NCBI GenBank assembly: GCA_964247295.1
Contig: CAXTTV010000249.1
Location: 1-6,296 of the forward strand
Direction: 5' to 3'
Length of the DNA stretch: 6,296 bases
From: CAXTTV01 sp964247295
Lineage (GTDB): Bacteria; Chloroflexota; Ktedonobacteria; Ktedonobacterales; Ktedonobacteraceae
A model generated the notes under the pieces. The model saw nothing but the letters and a program-made list of their open reading frames with translations, ran no database searches and was not told the origin of the DNA. Positions 1 to 5,665 of the stretch are shown one piece after another (position 1 is the first letter of the stretch; every line of letters starts with the position of its first letter). Made by a program: the position numbers and the translations under genes.

Positions 1-16
1 CCCTGTTGCATAGCCT

Positions 17-24
17 GGGGAGGA
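17..24 (+). promoter_or_regulatory. Ribosome binding site for the gene at 31
   Basis: GGGGAGGA lies six bases before ATG 31. It is the main reason to prefer this start, because the reading frame stays open further upstream. Confidence 0.7.
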
Positions 25-30
25 TCAAAT

Positions 31-423
31 ATGCCAATCTGCCCGATCTGCGATGACACGGGATTACAAAATAGTGACTCTGAGCATCCACAGTTCTGTT
101 TTTGTTCGGCGGGTAAGTCTGCGAAGAGAGCGTGGGAGAAGGGATTAGGTCCCAAGGTCAGACCAACAAATCCAGCCAGTTTTATTGATATATCGAGCCT
201 GGATGAGGTAAACGCTAGTGTAGATGCTATGCGTGCCTCGTTACTTGGAACGGTCAGTAGTGAGCAGGGGACAACTCGATCGGGAGCCGTGAAATTATTG
301 TTCCAGGTCGCACATGCTGGACATGAAGTCTCTATTCAGGAGGCGACACAGCTTTACGATCTCGCGAAAGCGCTAGAAGGGTTTCTGAGTGGGATTGCTC
401 CTTTAGGAAGAACAAAACTATAG
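31..423 (+). CDS. Small hypothetical protein with N-terminal CxxC/CxC cysteine cluster
   Basis: A 130-residue protein that I do not recognise as a named family. The N-terminus has Cys4-x2-Cys7 and Cys23-x-Cys25 around a CPICDDTG stretch. This resembles the small zinc-binding knuckles seen at the start of some DnaC/DnaJ-like proteins, so zinc binding is inferred. Residues 56-125 look mostly helical and contain no other known motif; there is no signal peptide or membrane segment. The start at 31 is supported by GGGGAGGA at 17-24, six bases upstream. The frame is however open to the left edge of the window (no stop in 1-30), so an upstream start cannot be fully excluded. Another frame has a stop at 11-13 that could end a preceding gene. 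The gene is followed by a promoter and hairpin, so it is probably not cotranscribed with the downstream kinase-like gene. Confidence 0.72.
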   Translation: MPICPICDDTGLQNSDSEHPQFCFCSAGKSAKRAWEKGLGPKVRPTNPASFIDISSLDEVNASVDAMRASLLGTVSSEQGTTRSGAVKLLFQVAHAGHEVSIQEATQLYDLAKALEGFLSGIAPLGRTKL

Positions 424-468
424 CTAGAGGGAATAGATGTAACACAGTAGCATAATTGGTTATATGCA

Positions 469-498
469 TTGACACTCTACCAAGTCTTTTCTTATACT
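469..498 (+). promoter_or_regulatory. Sigma70-type promoter (TTGACA, 18 bases, TATACT)
   Basis: TTGACA at 469-474 is a perfect -35 box and TATACT at 493-498 matches the -10 consensus at five of six positions, with an 18-base spacer. Transcription would start near 505. It points toward the kinase-like gene at 667, leaving a leader of about 160 bases, but a terminator-like hairpin begins only about 20 bases after the predicted start. It could therefore drive a short RNA, an attenuated leader, or both. Confidence 0.6.
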
Positions 499-523
499 AT
501 TTTCATATGGCATAGCATTGCTT

Positions 524-555
524 AAATCCCCAGGTGCAAGCCTGTGGGATTTTTT
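524..555 (+). terminator. Intrinsic terminator or attenuator hairpin
   Basis: The arms at 524-534 and 541-552 pair over 11 base pairs with a single bulged T at 545 and a six-base loop (TGCAAG). The 3' arm runs into six consecutive T residues (550-555). On the + strand this is a standard intrinsic terminator. It could end transcripts of the small gene at 31-423. It also sits immediately downstream of the promoter at 469-498, so it could terminate most transcripts from that promoter. Confidence 0.65.
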
Positions 556-655
556 ATGATATAGTTGGATACTAGAGAGATAGGATTGTAGTATGGGGAA
601 AATTTCAAAAATATTTGGTTTCGGGCGGTTCCCAGGCTCTTTAAAGAAGTAGAGT

Positions 656-660
656 AGAGG
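656..660 (+). promoter_or_regulatory. Ribosome binding site deciding the start at 667
   Basis: AGAGG is six bases before ATG 667 but only three before the alternative TTG at 664, which favours the ATG. Confidence 0.5.
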
Positions 661-666
661 TTTTTG

Positions 667-2475
667 ATGAAATGTCCAAATTGTGGAAATAATTATGATA
701 TTAAGCAGGGAAATATTTGTACTAGCTGTGGATTTGTAGTACGTGTGCCTGATCAACCTGGACTATCGGGGCGGGCCTCAAACCCATTCTTTCAGTCATC
801 ATCCTCTAACAAAGAAAATAGTAGCCGGAAGCCGTTCGGAAGAGTACCGGGCAGGCGTCCAGGCTTTACAGGCATTCCAGCTAGTGGTTCAACCGGGCAG
901 ATATCCTCATTGCGTTCCCAGGAGCAAACGGGATCGTCATCGCTCCCATCATCGAAGCCTCCAGAGAAGCTTACAGATCCACTCTCGTCTCCGCCAATCC
1001 AGCCAGATCTGAGGGCAACACCCCCTCTTACTACCGGTCAGAGTTCTGGGTCACCTTTCTCGCCAAATTCGCAGCCATTGAGAAACATCTCCGGTTTCTC
1101 GCAGGCCGAAGCCAGATCTTCCGTCAATGTACAGAAGAACGCTAGTCAGCCATTAAGGGAAAAGTTCCCCACCACGAGAAACGATCCCTTCAAAGGAAAT
1201 ACGCAGAAGCATCGTGCATTTACGAAACCGCCAAGCCAGACGACGGGTGCTATTCGGCGTCAGCAGGCCCGATCAGAGCCAGGTGCGCGAACTAACGGCA
1301 CAGGGGCGATACCAAAGCAGGGAGGTCGCCTTTTTAATAGCGGTAACATATTGCGAGCTGAGCGTTATCGGCTCCAGGAAATTCAGAAGCAACAAGACTG
1401 GCAGGGAGGAGTCTCTGAGACGCACTGGTTAGCGCAGGATCTTCAACACCAGGGGAAAACAGTCACCATTTGTGAAGTGATCGTTCCTCCGAGCTACTCT
1501 CCTGCGGTTGTTCAGGCCTTTTTAAAGACTGCTACCATGTCTTTAACCGCGATCGGGCGGCAACCGAATGTCTCCTCCGTCTGGGATGTTTTCGCTGAGC
1601 AGGGGCATAATTTCTTTGTGTTTGAAGTTCCTGAAGGAGAATCTCTGCAAACGCGGGTACGCAGGATCAATCAGGCGATGAGTCAGCAAGAAGTTACCGA
1701 CTTCTGCTTGCAAATGACCGAAGTATTGGATTTGTTGAGTGCCCAATCTCCTCCTTTTATTCATGGTATGATCAGCCCTGAGAACATTTTTATTGATCCG
1801 ATTGGTGCTCATTACACGTTGACGAACTTTTCTGTTGTACTGGCGGGTGGAGCTCCACAATTTGTTTCAGGGATCGAGCGCTTAAAACTTTCGCCATATA
1901 CGTCACCAGAGCTTGCGCGCGGCCTGATTGATGTGCGTGCCGATCTTTATTCATTGATCGCTGTTGCTTACTATGTTCTCACGGGAGTTGTGCCAGAAAC
2001 CACTAATCCGGTTTCACCACGGCAGTTTAACCCGACGATCACGCCAGCTTTTGAGTCTATCTTATCGAAGGGGTTGCGTACAAATGCAGTTCAACGTTAC
2101 CAGAGATCTCAAGAGTTACGGCAGGATCTTCTCACCTTTAACTCAGTGAGTGGCGCACTGGTTTCCAGTACAAAAGGGTCATCTCTTCCAGGGATTAGCA
2201 ACTCATTCTCGGGTATTGCTGGTACGCCGGGCTTCTCCATTGAGAAAGCTGCTGTCGAGGTTCCGCCGCCGCCAGAGAGAGAGAGAGATAGTGTCGCTCT
2301 AGCGCTCCCGATCATGCAGAAGGGGTTGGAGATTGAGGAGAACCATTCTCGTCTGCTTCCGCGACCGGAAGAGATGGCTCCTCTGGCTCAACGGAATGAC
2401 GGCCTTAACGCGGTCCTGTGGTTAGTCAGTATCCTAGTAGTGCTCTCGGCGCTGGTTATTCTGGCTCACAGCTAA
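667..2475 (+). CDS. Zinc-ribbon, protein kinase-like (pseudokinase) membrane-anchored protein
   Basis: A 602-residue protein. Residues 1-25 form a zinc ribbon (Cys3, Cys6, Cys18, Cys21). Residues 30-220 are Ser/Pro/Gln/Arg-rich and probably disordered. Residues about 230-490 have a Ser/Thr kinase-like fold recognisable from HGMISPENI (366-374), YTSPE (411-415), DVRADLYSL (422-430) and a following YYVLTG. The catalytic residues are changed: HRD becomes HGM with Ser370 at the usual lysine position, DFG becomes NFS (387-389), no glycine-rich loop is visible, and the VAIK lysine position appears to be Cys269. A pseudokinase with a scaffold or signalling role is therefore inferred. Residues 500-575 are a linker, and about 580-600 form one hydrophobic membrane segment two residues from the C-terminus, suggesting a tail-anchored protein facing the cytoplasm. 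ATG 667 is preferred over TTG 664 because of the AGAGG at 656-660. The partner is unknown. Confidence 0.85.
   Translation: MKCPNCGNNYDIKQGNICTSCGFVVRVPDQPGLSGRASNPFFQSSSSNKENSSRKPFGRVPGRRPGFTGIPASGSTGQISSLRSQEQTGSSSLPSSKPPEKLTDPLSSPPIQPDLRATPPLTTGQSSGSPFSPNSQPLRNISGFSQAEARSSVNVQKNASQPLREKFPTTRNDPFKGNTQKHRAFTKPPSQTTGAIRRQQARSEPGARTNGTGAIPKQGGRLFNSGNILRAERYRLQEIQKQQDWQGGVSETHWLAQDLQHQGKTVTICEVIVPPSYSPAVVQAFLKTATMSLTAIGRQPNVSSVWDVFAEQGHNFFVFEVPEGESLQTRVRRINQAMSQQEVTDFCLQMTEVLDLLSAQSPPFIHGMISPENIFIDPIGAHYTLTNFSVVLAGGAPQFVSGIERLKLSPYTSPELARGLIDVRADLYSLIAVAYYVLTGVVPETTNPVSPRQFNPTITPAFESILSKGLRTNAVQRYQRSQELRQDLLTFNSVSGALVSSTKGSSLPGISNSFSGIAGTPGFSIEKAAVEVPPPPERERDSVALALPIMQKGLEIEENHSRLLPRPEEMAPLAQRNDGLNAVLWLVSILVVLSALVILAHS
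2274..2288 (+). repeat. GA dinucleotide tract inside the pseudokinase gene
   Basis: Seven and a half AG units lie directly after a short CCG repeat and encode Glu-Arg-Glu-Arg in the linker before the membrane segment. Loss of one unit puts TAG in frame immediately after the tract. Gain of one unit reaches TAG four codons beyond the tract. Either change would remove the C-terminal anchor. Confidence 0.8.
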
Positions 2476-2491
2476 ATCTCTAAAAATAGAG

Positions 2492-2523
2492 CAAAAAGGC
2501 ATCCAGTCCTGAATGCCTTTTTG
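2492..2523. terminator. Bidirectional intrinsic terminator between convergent genes
   Basis: A perfect 11-base-pair stem, CAAAAAGGCAT paired with ATGCCTTTTTG, encloses a ten-base loop (2503-2512) in which CAG and CTG can pair further. The A-run on one arm and T-run on the other let it work in both directions. It ends the pseudokinase transcript 17 bases after its stop, and the menG transcript 18 bases after its stop. Confidence 0.88.
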
Positions 2524-2540
2524 TATTTTCCAGACTAACA

Positions 2541-3284
2541 CTAGTGCTTTGTACCAACATGGACGGCGACCACGCCCCCAGATAGCCGATGGAAGCGCAC
2601 CTCTTGCCAGCCCACTTCCTCCATAATCTGCTTGAGTTCTTCCGCACCCGGAAAGGTAGTGAGGGAATGGGGGAGATAGTTATATTCCTCAAACGCCTTC
2701 CCTAAAATGGTTCCAAACAGGGGAGCCAGGCGATAGAAGTAGAGATTGAACAGGCCGCCAAAGATGGGACCGGGAGGATGGCTGATCTCCAGGCAGACCA
2801 CGCGGCCACCGGGTTTAACTACCCGTAGCATTTCACGAAATCCCTGGCGAATATTGGTAAGGTTGCGAACTGTAAAAGCTGAGCAACAGCCATCAACGCT
2901 ATTGTCGGGGAGGGCGATATGTTCCGCATCGCCCACCTGGAGCTTAATGTGATCATCCAGGTGTAAGCGTTCAAGCTTTTTCTGTCCTACAGCTAGCATC
3001 GCGGGTGTGATATCCATCCCAATCATCTGAGTTCCAGGACCTGATCGGCGAATAACATCAATTGAAAGATCGGCGGTCCCGGCACCCAGATCCAGCCCGG
3101 TTTCGCCTGTAGCCAGGGCTAATTGCCGTGAGGCAAAGGCGCGCCAGCGGCGATCCAGCCCGAAGCTCATCAGGCGATTCATCAAGTCGTAGACGCGAGC
3201 GATCCGATTAAAGATCCGCTCGACATATGGTTTTTTGCCACCATACTCGCGAAATTTTTCATCTAAAGAGATTTTAGTACTCAT
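2541..3284 (-). CDS. menG: Demethylmenaquinone methyltransferase (MenG/UbiE family)
   Basis: A 247-residue class I SAM-dependent methyltransferase, full length for the MenG/UbiE family. It carries out the last step of menaquinone synthesis, C-methylation of demethylmenaquinone (in ubiquinone producers, of a benzoquinol), at the cytoplasmic face of the membrane where the substrate is anchored. Family signatures are YDLMNRLMSFGLDRRWR (32-48), SAM motif I LDLGAGT (64-70), the acidic loop GMDIT (89-93), GDA (118-120), VRNLTN (139-144), KPGG (157-160) and YNYLPHS (201-207). The polyprenyl synthase gene lies 79 bases upstream on the same strand with no clear terminator between them, which favours cotranscription and a menaquinone role. 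The Shine-Dalgarno site is modest (AGGA, about nine bases from the ATG). I see no missing motif. It is also called ubiE in many annotations. Confidence 0.95.
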   Translation of the reverse strand: MSTKISLDEKFREYGGKKPYVERIFNRIARVYDLMNRLMSFGLDRRWRAFASRQLALATGETGLDLGAGTADLSIDVIRRSGPGTQMIGMDITPAMLAVGQKKLERLHLDDHIKLQVGDAEHIALPDNSVDGCCSAFTVRNLTNIRQGFREMLRVVKPGGRVVCLEISHPPGPIFGGLFNLYFYRLAPLFGTILGKAFEEYNYLPHSLTTFPGAEELKQIMEEVGWQEVRFHRLSGGVVAVHVGTKH

Positions 3285-3363
3285 AACGATTTTTCCTGGT
3301 CACATCTATTTTTTGTGGGAGCATAAAAGGGGTCCCGTATTAGGGATACAAGGGTTAGAAGCG

Positions 3364-4350
3364 TTAGCGATGGCGCTCCACAATAAAATCCACAAGCTCA
3401 TCCAGAACATCGCGATCGGACGAGGGTGGGAACGCATGCAGATCTTGACGAGCCTTCTCACCATAGGTGCGGGCATCAGTGAAGGAGCGGCTGACTGCAT
3501 CACCAGTGGAGACCCAATGAACCACACTTAGAATCTCTTCCTCGTTCTGCTGATTGCCATTAAGCAGGCGTTGCACCGTCTGTTGATAGCCATTTGAGGA
3601 GTCCTGAAGGGCATAGATCAGTGGAAGCGTCACCATTCCCTGTCGCAGATCATTGCCCGCCGGTTTGCCAATAGTGCTTTGGTCCTCCGTATAATCCAGA
3701 ATATCGTCAATAATCTGGAAGGCGATCCCCAGATTGAGGCCATAATTATAGAGGTGCTCAATCTGTTCCGGAGAAGCCCCGCTGACAATCGCCCCGCCTT
3801 TGCAGCAGGCAGCCATCAAGCAGGCAGTTTTTCGGCTAATTTTCTCAAAGTAGGCATCAAGTGTAAGGTCGGCGCGACCAGCGGTGATAATCTCCATAAT
3901 CGTCCCTTCGCAGACGGTTGCCACCGTATCTGAGAAAAGGTGATCGATGCGACTATCCTCGATATCGGCGATGAGCCCGGCGGTTTTCGCGAAGTAGTAA
4001 TCACCAAGCAAGATCGCGATATTATTTCCCCACATTGCGTTTACCGTAGGGTTGCCACGACGCGTATTCGCATTATCGACAATATCATCATGGATCAGGG
4101 TAGCCAGATGAGTCATCTCATAGGCGACGCTCAGAGGGACCAGCTTATCCAGACGATACGTATTAACTTTTCCCGAAAGCAAGGTGAGAGCCGTCCGAAT
4201 GCGTTTTCCGGGAGAATTAAGCGCATGCATAGAAGCGGAATGCAGAATTTCGAGACCTGATGTCGCTCGCTCCTGAAACTTTTGATCAACCAGTTCCATA
4301 TCTGACTGGATTGTAGAAAAAAGGTGGCTCAACGTGGCCGATTCATTCAT
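3364..4350 (-). CDS. Polyprenyl diphosphate synthase (class I trans-isoprenyl synthase)
   Basis: A 328-residue enzyme that extends an allylic diphosphate with isopentenyl diphosphate units, probably supplying the menaquinone side chain. Visible motifs are PGKRIR (47-52) for IPP binding, the first Asp-rich motif DDIVD (88-92) followed by NTRRGNPT (95-102), and the second Asp-rich motif DDILD (215-219) followed by GKPAGNDLRQG (228-238). The residues four and five places before the first motif are Thr84 and Ala83, both small. In this family that fits long-chain products; the exact length (heptaprenyl to decaprenyl) cannot be read. It is similar to HepT/IspB. ATG 4350 is chosen because GGAG at 4359-4362 lies eight bases upstream. 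An in-frame ATG at 4404 would add 18 residues but has no good Shine-Dalgarno site. No HepS-like small subunit is encoded here. It is followed by menG in the same direction. Confidence 0.93.
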   Translation of the reverse strand: MNESATLSHLFSTIQSDMELVDQKFQERATSGLEILHSASMHALNSPGKRIRTALTLLSGKVNTYRLDKLVPLSVAYEMTHLATLIHDDIVDNANTRRGNPTVNAMWGNNIAILLGDYYFAKTAGLIADIEDSRIDHLFSDTVATVCEGTIMEIITAGRADLTLDAYFEKISRKTACLMAACCKGGAIVSGASPEQIEHLYNYGLNLGIAFQIIDDILDYTEDQSTIGKPAGNDLRQGMVTLPLIYALQDSSNGYQQTVQRLLNGNQQNEEEILSVVHWVSTGDAVSRSFTDARTYGEKARQDLHAFPPSSDRDVLDELVDFIVERHR

Positions 4351-4358
4351 AAGAGACA

Positions 4359-4362
4359 CTCC
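4359..4362 (-). promoter_or_regulatory. Ribosome binding site deciding the synthase start at 4350
   Basis: On the minus strand GGAG is eight bases before ATG 4350. The alternative ATG at 4404 lacks a comparable site, so the shorter 328-residue product is preferred. Confidence 0.55.
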
Positions 4363-4419
4363 GTTCCGGGCATTGGCAGACACAGCACACAGTAGTGTAG
4401 ACATGTGGCTTCACAATAA

Positions 4420-4461
4420 GAAGCGGCCTTTGGCGGCCATTATGGCAAGCCAGGCCACTTC
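4420..4461 (-). promoter_or_regulatory. Inverted-repeat structure in the prenyl synthase leader
   Basis: On the minus strand GAAGTGGCC (4461-4453) can pair with GGCCGCTTC (4428-4420) over nine base pairs including one G-U. It encloses a second inverted repeat, TGGC-TT-GCCA (4452-4443). The inner TGGCTT can alternatively pair with AAGCCA further downstream (about 4404-4409), next to the ATG at 4404. No T-run follows, so it is not a standard terminator. A regulatory role is inference; I recognise no known riboswitch class. Confidence 0.35.
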
Positions 4462-4511
4462 TCTTCTCCCGTTTTTTCTTTGGGCTTCTAAAGAGTTTAT
4501 CTATCCCTTTG

Positions 4512-4520
4512 ATTATAGCA
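4512..4520 (-). promoter_or_regulatory. Extended -10 promoter of the prenyl synthase-menG unit
   Basis: The minus strand reads TGCTATAAT: a perfect -10 box (4512-4517) with the TGn extension. At 17-base spacing the -35 is GTGTTA (4535-4540), a poor match, as is usual for extended -10 promoters. The predicted start near 4505 gives a leader of about 155 bases to ATG 4350. The element begins about 40 bases after the stop of the radical SAM gene. Confidence 0.6.
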
Positions 4521-4555
4521 CGCATCAACCTTTATAACACGGGCAGGCGACCGCT

Positions 4556-5500
4556 TTATGTGATAGACGTTGTATCCACCTCAATCAGATCCTCTTGAAC
4601 ATAGCCGGTAGTGATATTGAATTCTTCCAGAGCATCCAGGGCGGTACGGTACTCTTCCCAACTCAGTCGCCGATTAATCACTGGATCGTTGACAGCCTTC
4701 CAGGCTGGAAAATACTGATCCATCAGACTGATTGGTGTGTCTGGCCCTAGTTCCTCCGCGATCCATCGCAGCACTTCGCGAGTGCCAGAGATATCTTCGG
4801 GCATGACCAGATGGCGGATCAGTAGGCCACGGTGCGCGATCCCATCTTCATTCATCTGGAGTGGACCGACCTGACGATACATCTCTTTTAGGGCGGCATG
4901 GTTGTGATCAACGTAGCGCGGCATTTTAGAGGTGCGCAGAGCGTGTTTGTTATCTGAGTATTTCGCATCGGGCAGGTAAATGTCCACCACGCCATCTAGA
5001 AGTTGGAGGGTCTCCAGGTTTTCGTAGCCCGCGCAATTGTAGACCAGGGGGATATTCAGACCTTTCTCACAGGCGATCACCAGAGCGGCCAGAATCTGAG
5101 GGACAAAATGCGTTGGCGTCACCAGATCCAGATTGTGGCAGCGTTTCTTTTGAAGATAGAGCATCATCTGGGCCAATCGCTCGGGACTCACACGATGGCC
5201 CAGGCCACCCTGACTGAGCGGAAAGTTTTGACAGTAGGTGCAACGGGCCTGGCAGTAGCCAAAGAAGATGGTGCCCGCCCCTTGTGTGCCGCTGATCGGT
5301 GGCTCCTCGCGCCTGTGGATATTCCAGGAAGCCACAATTGCCTCTGTACCTGAGTGGCAGACGCCGGTTTTACCCGCGATACGGTTACAGTGGCAATTTT
5401 GAGGGCAGATGGTGCAGTTTCGGAGAACCTCCCAGGCCGCAGTGGCCCGTTCGGCTAATTCGCCAGACTCATAAAGAGTGAGATAGCTTGGATAAGGCAT
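4556..5500 (-). CDS. Radical SAM protein, PflA-related (COG1313/PflX type)
   Basis: A 314-residue radical SAM enzyme of the group annotated as putative pyruvate formate-lyase activating enzyme-like (COG1313). Cys83-x3-Cys87-x2-Cys90 should bind the 4Fe-4S cluster that cleaves S-adenosylmethionine. An N-terminal cluster, Cys29, Cys32, Cys36 and Cys48 within CTICPQNC...GVC, is typical of the group and may hold another metal site. Further family stretches are NLDLVTPTHF (123-132), LIRHLVMP (227-234) and SLMDQYFPA (258-266). The real substrate of the group is not established, and no glycyl radical enzyme is encoded nearby, so PFL activation should not be assumed. ATG 5500 is chosen for AGGG at 5507-5510 six bases upstream. 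A TTG at 5533 would lie only about five bases after the predicted transcription start. It has its own promoter. Confidence 0.9.
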   Translation of the reverse strand: MPYPSYLTLYESGELAERATAAWEVLRNCTICPQNCHCNRIAGKTGVCHSGTEAIVASWNIHRREEPPISGTQGAGTIFFGYCQARCTYCQNFPLSQGGLGHRVSPERLAQMMLYLQKKRCHNLDLVTPTHFVPQILAALVIACEKGLNIPLVYNCAGYENLETLQLLDGVVDIYLPDAKYSDNKHALRTSKMPRYVDHNHAALKEMYRQVGPLQMNEDGIAHRGLLIRHLVMPEDISGTREVLRWIAEELGPDTPISLMDQYFPAWKAVNDPVINRRLSWEEYRTALDALEEFNITTGYVQEDLIEVDTTSIT

Positions 5501-5506
5501 AATTTT

Positions 5507-5510
5507 CCCT
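5507..5510 (-). promoter_or_regulatory. Ribosome binding site deciding the radical SAM start at 5500
   Basis: On the minus strand AGGG is six bases before ATG 5500. The in-frame TTG at 5533, which would add 11 residues, has no such site. Confidence 0.6.
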
Positions 5511-5544
5511 GAAATGTGTGTGTGTCGGGACAAAGATCTGGTTT

Positions 5545-5553
5545 ATTATAGCA
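5545..5553 (-). promoter_or_regulatory. Extended -10 promoter of the radical SAM gene
   Basis: The minus strand reads TGCTATAAT, with a perfect -10 box at 5545-5550. The preceding base also matches, so GTGCTATAAT is shared exactly with the promoter of the prenyl synthase gene. No good -35 is visible (TTTTGG at 17-base spacing). The transcription start would be near 5538, giving a leader of about 38 bases. Confidence 0.6.
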
Positions 5554-5578
5554 CCGGTATGGCTATCCAAAAGGAAAC

Positions 5579-5615
5579 CTGCCCGTTAGCAGAAAAGATT
5601 GAGGCTAACGGGCAG
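5579..5615 (-). terminator. Strong hairpin, probable terminator of the repeat-protein gene
   Basis: A perfect 12-base-pair stem (5579-5590 with 5604-5615; CTGCCCGTTAGC and its complement) has a 13-base loop. On the minus strand it is followed by GTTTCCTTTT, an interrupted T-tract, which suits termination of the gene ending at 5636. The radical SAM promoter begins just downstream, so this is a compact terminator-promoter boundary. The + strand side has no T-run. Confidence 0.6.
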
Positions 5616-5629
5616 TGAAGATTAGTAAA

Positions 5630-5665
5630 AAGGGCTTATCCCTGAGTCGGCCACTTAAAGCCCTT
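5630..5665 (-). terminator. Possible second terminator overlapping the stop codon
   Basis: On the minus strand AAGGGCTT (5665-5658) can pair with AAGCCCTT (5637-5630), followed by TTT, making a run of five T residues. The loop is 20 bases and the stem covers the last codons and the stop. A competing seven-base-pair hairpin (5660-5666 with 5670-5676) uses the same upstream arm, so the terminator is uncertain. Confidence 0.3.

Noticed and set aside
565..594. Second possible + strand promoter (TTGGAT, 18 bases, TAGTAT)
   Set aside because: Both boxes match only weakly and the region is AT-rich. It could matter if the hairpin at 524-555 fully terminates, but the sequence alone does not support it.
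460..756. Minus-strand open frame of 98 codons
   Set aside because: It covers the promoter, the hairpin and the start of the pseudokinase gene. Its composition is unlike the neighbours and it has no domain or convincing ribosome site.
2478..2491. Short inverted repeat CTCTA-AAAA-TAGAG just before the main terminator
   Set aside because: Five AT-rich base pairs beside a much stronger hairpin; no independent role can be supported.
3318..3360. Possible hairpin between the prenyl synthase and menG genes (GTCCC/GGGAT and GTAT/ATAC pairings)
   Set aside because: The stems are only four to five base pairs, compete with each other, and have no T-run at the right distance, so I do not call a terminator and keep the operon interpretation.
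4556..5500. Calling the radical SAM protein a true pyruvate formate-lyase activase
   Set aside because: It has the extra N-terminal cysteine cluster of the COG1313 group and no glycyl radical enzyme gene is adjacent, so the specific function is not supported.
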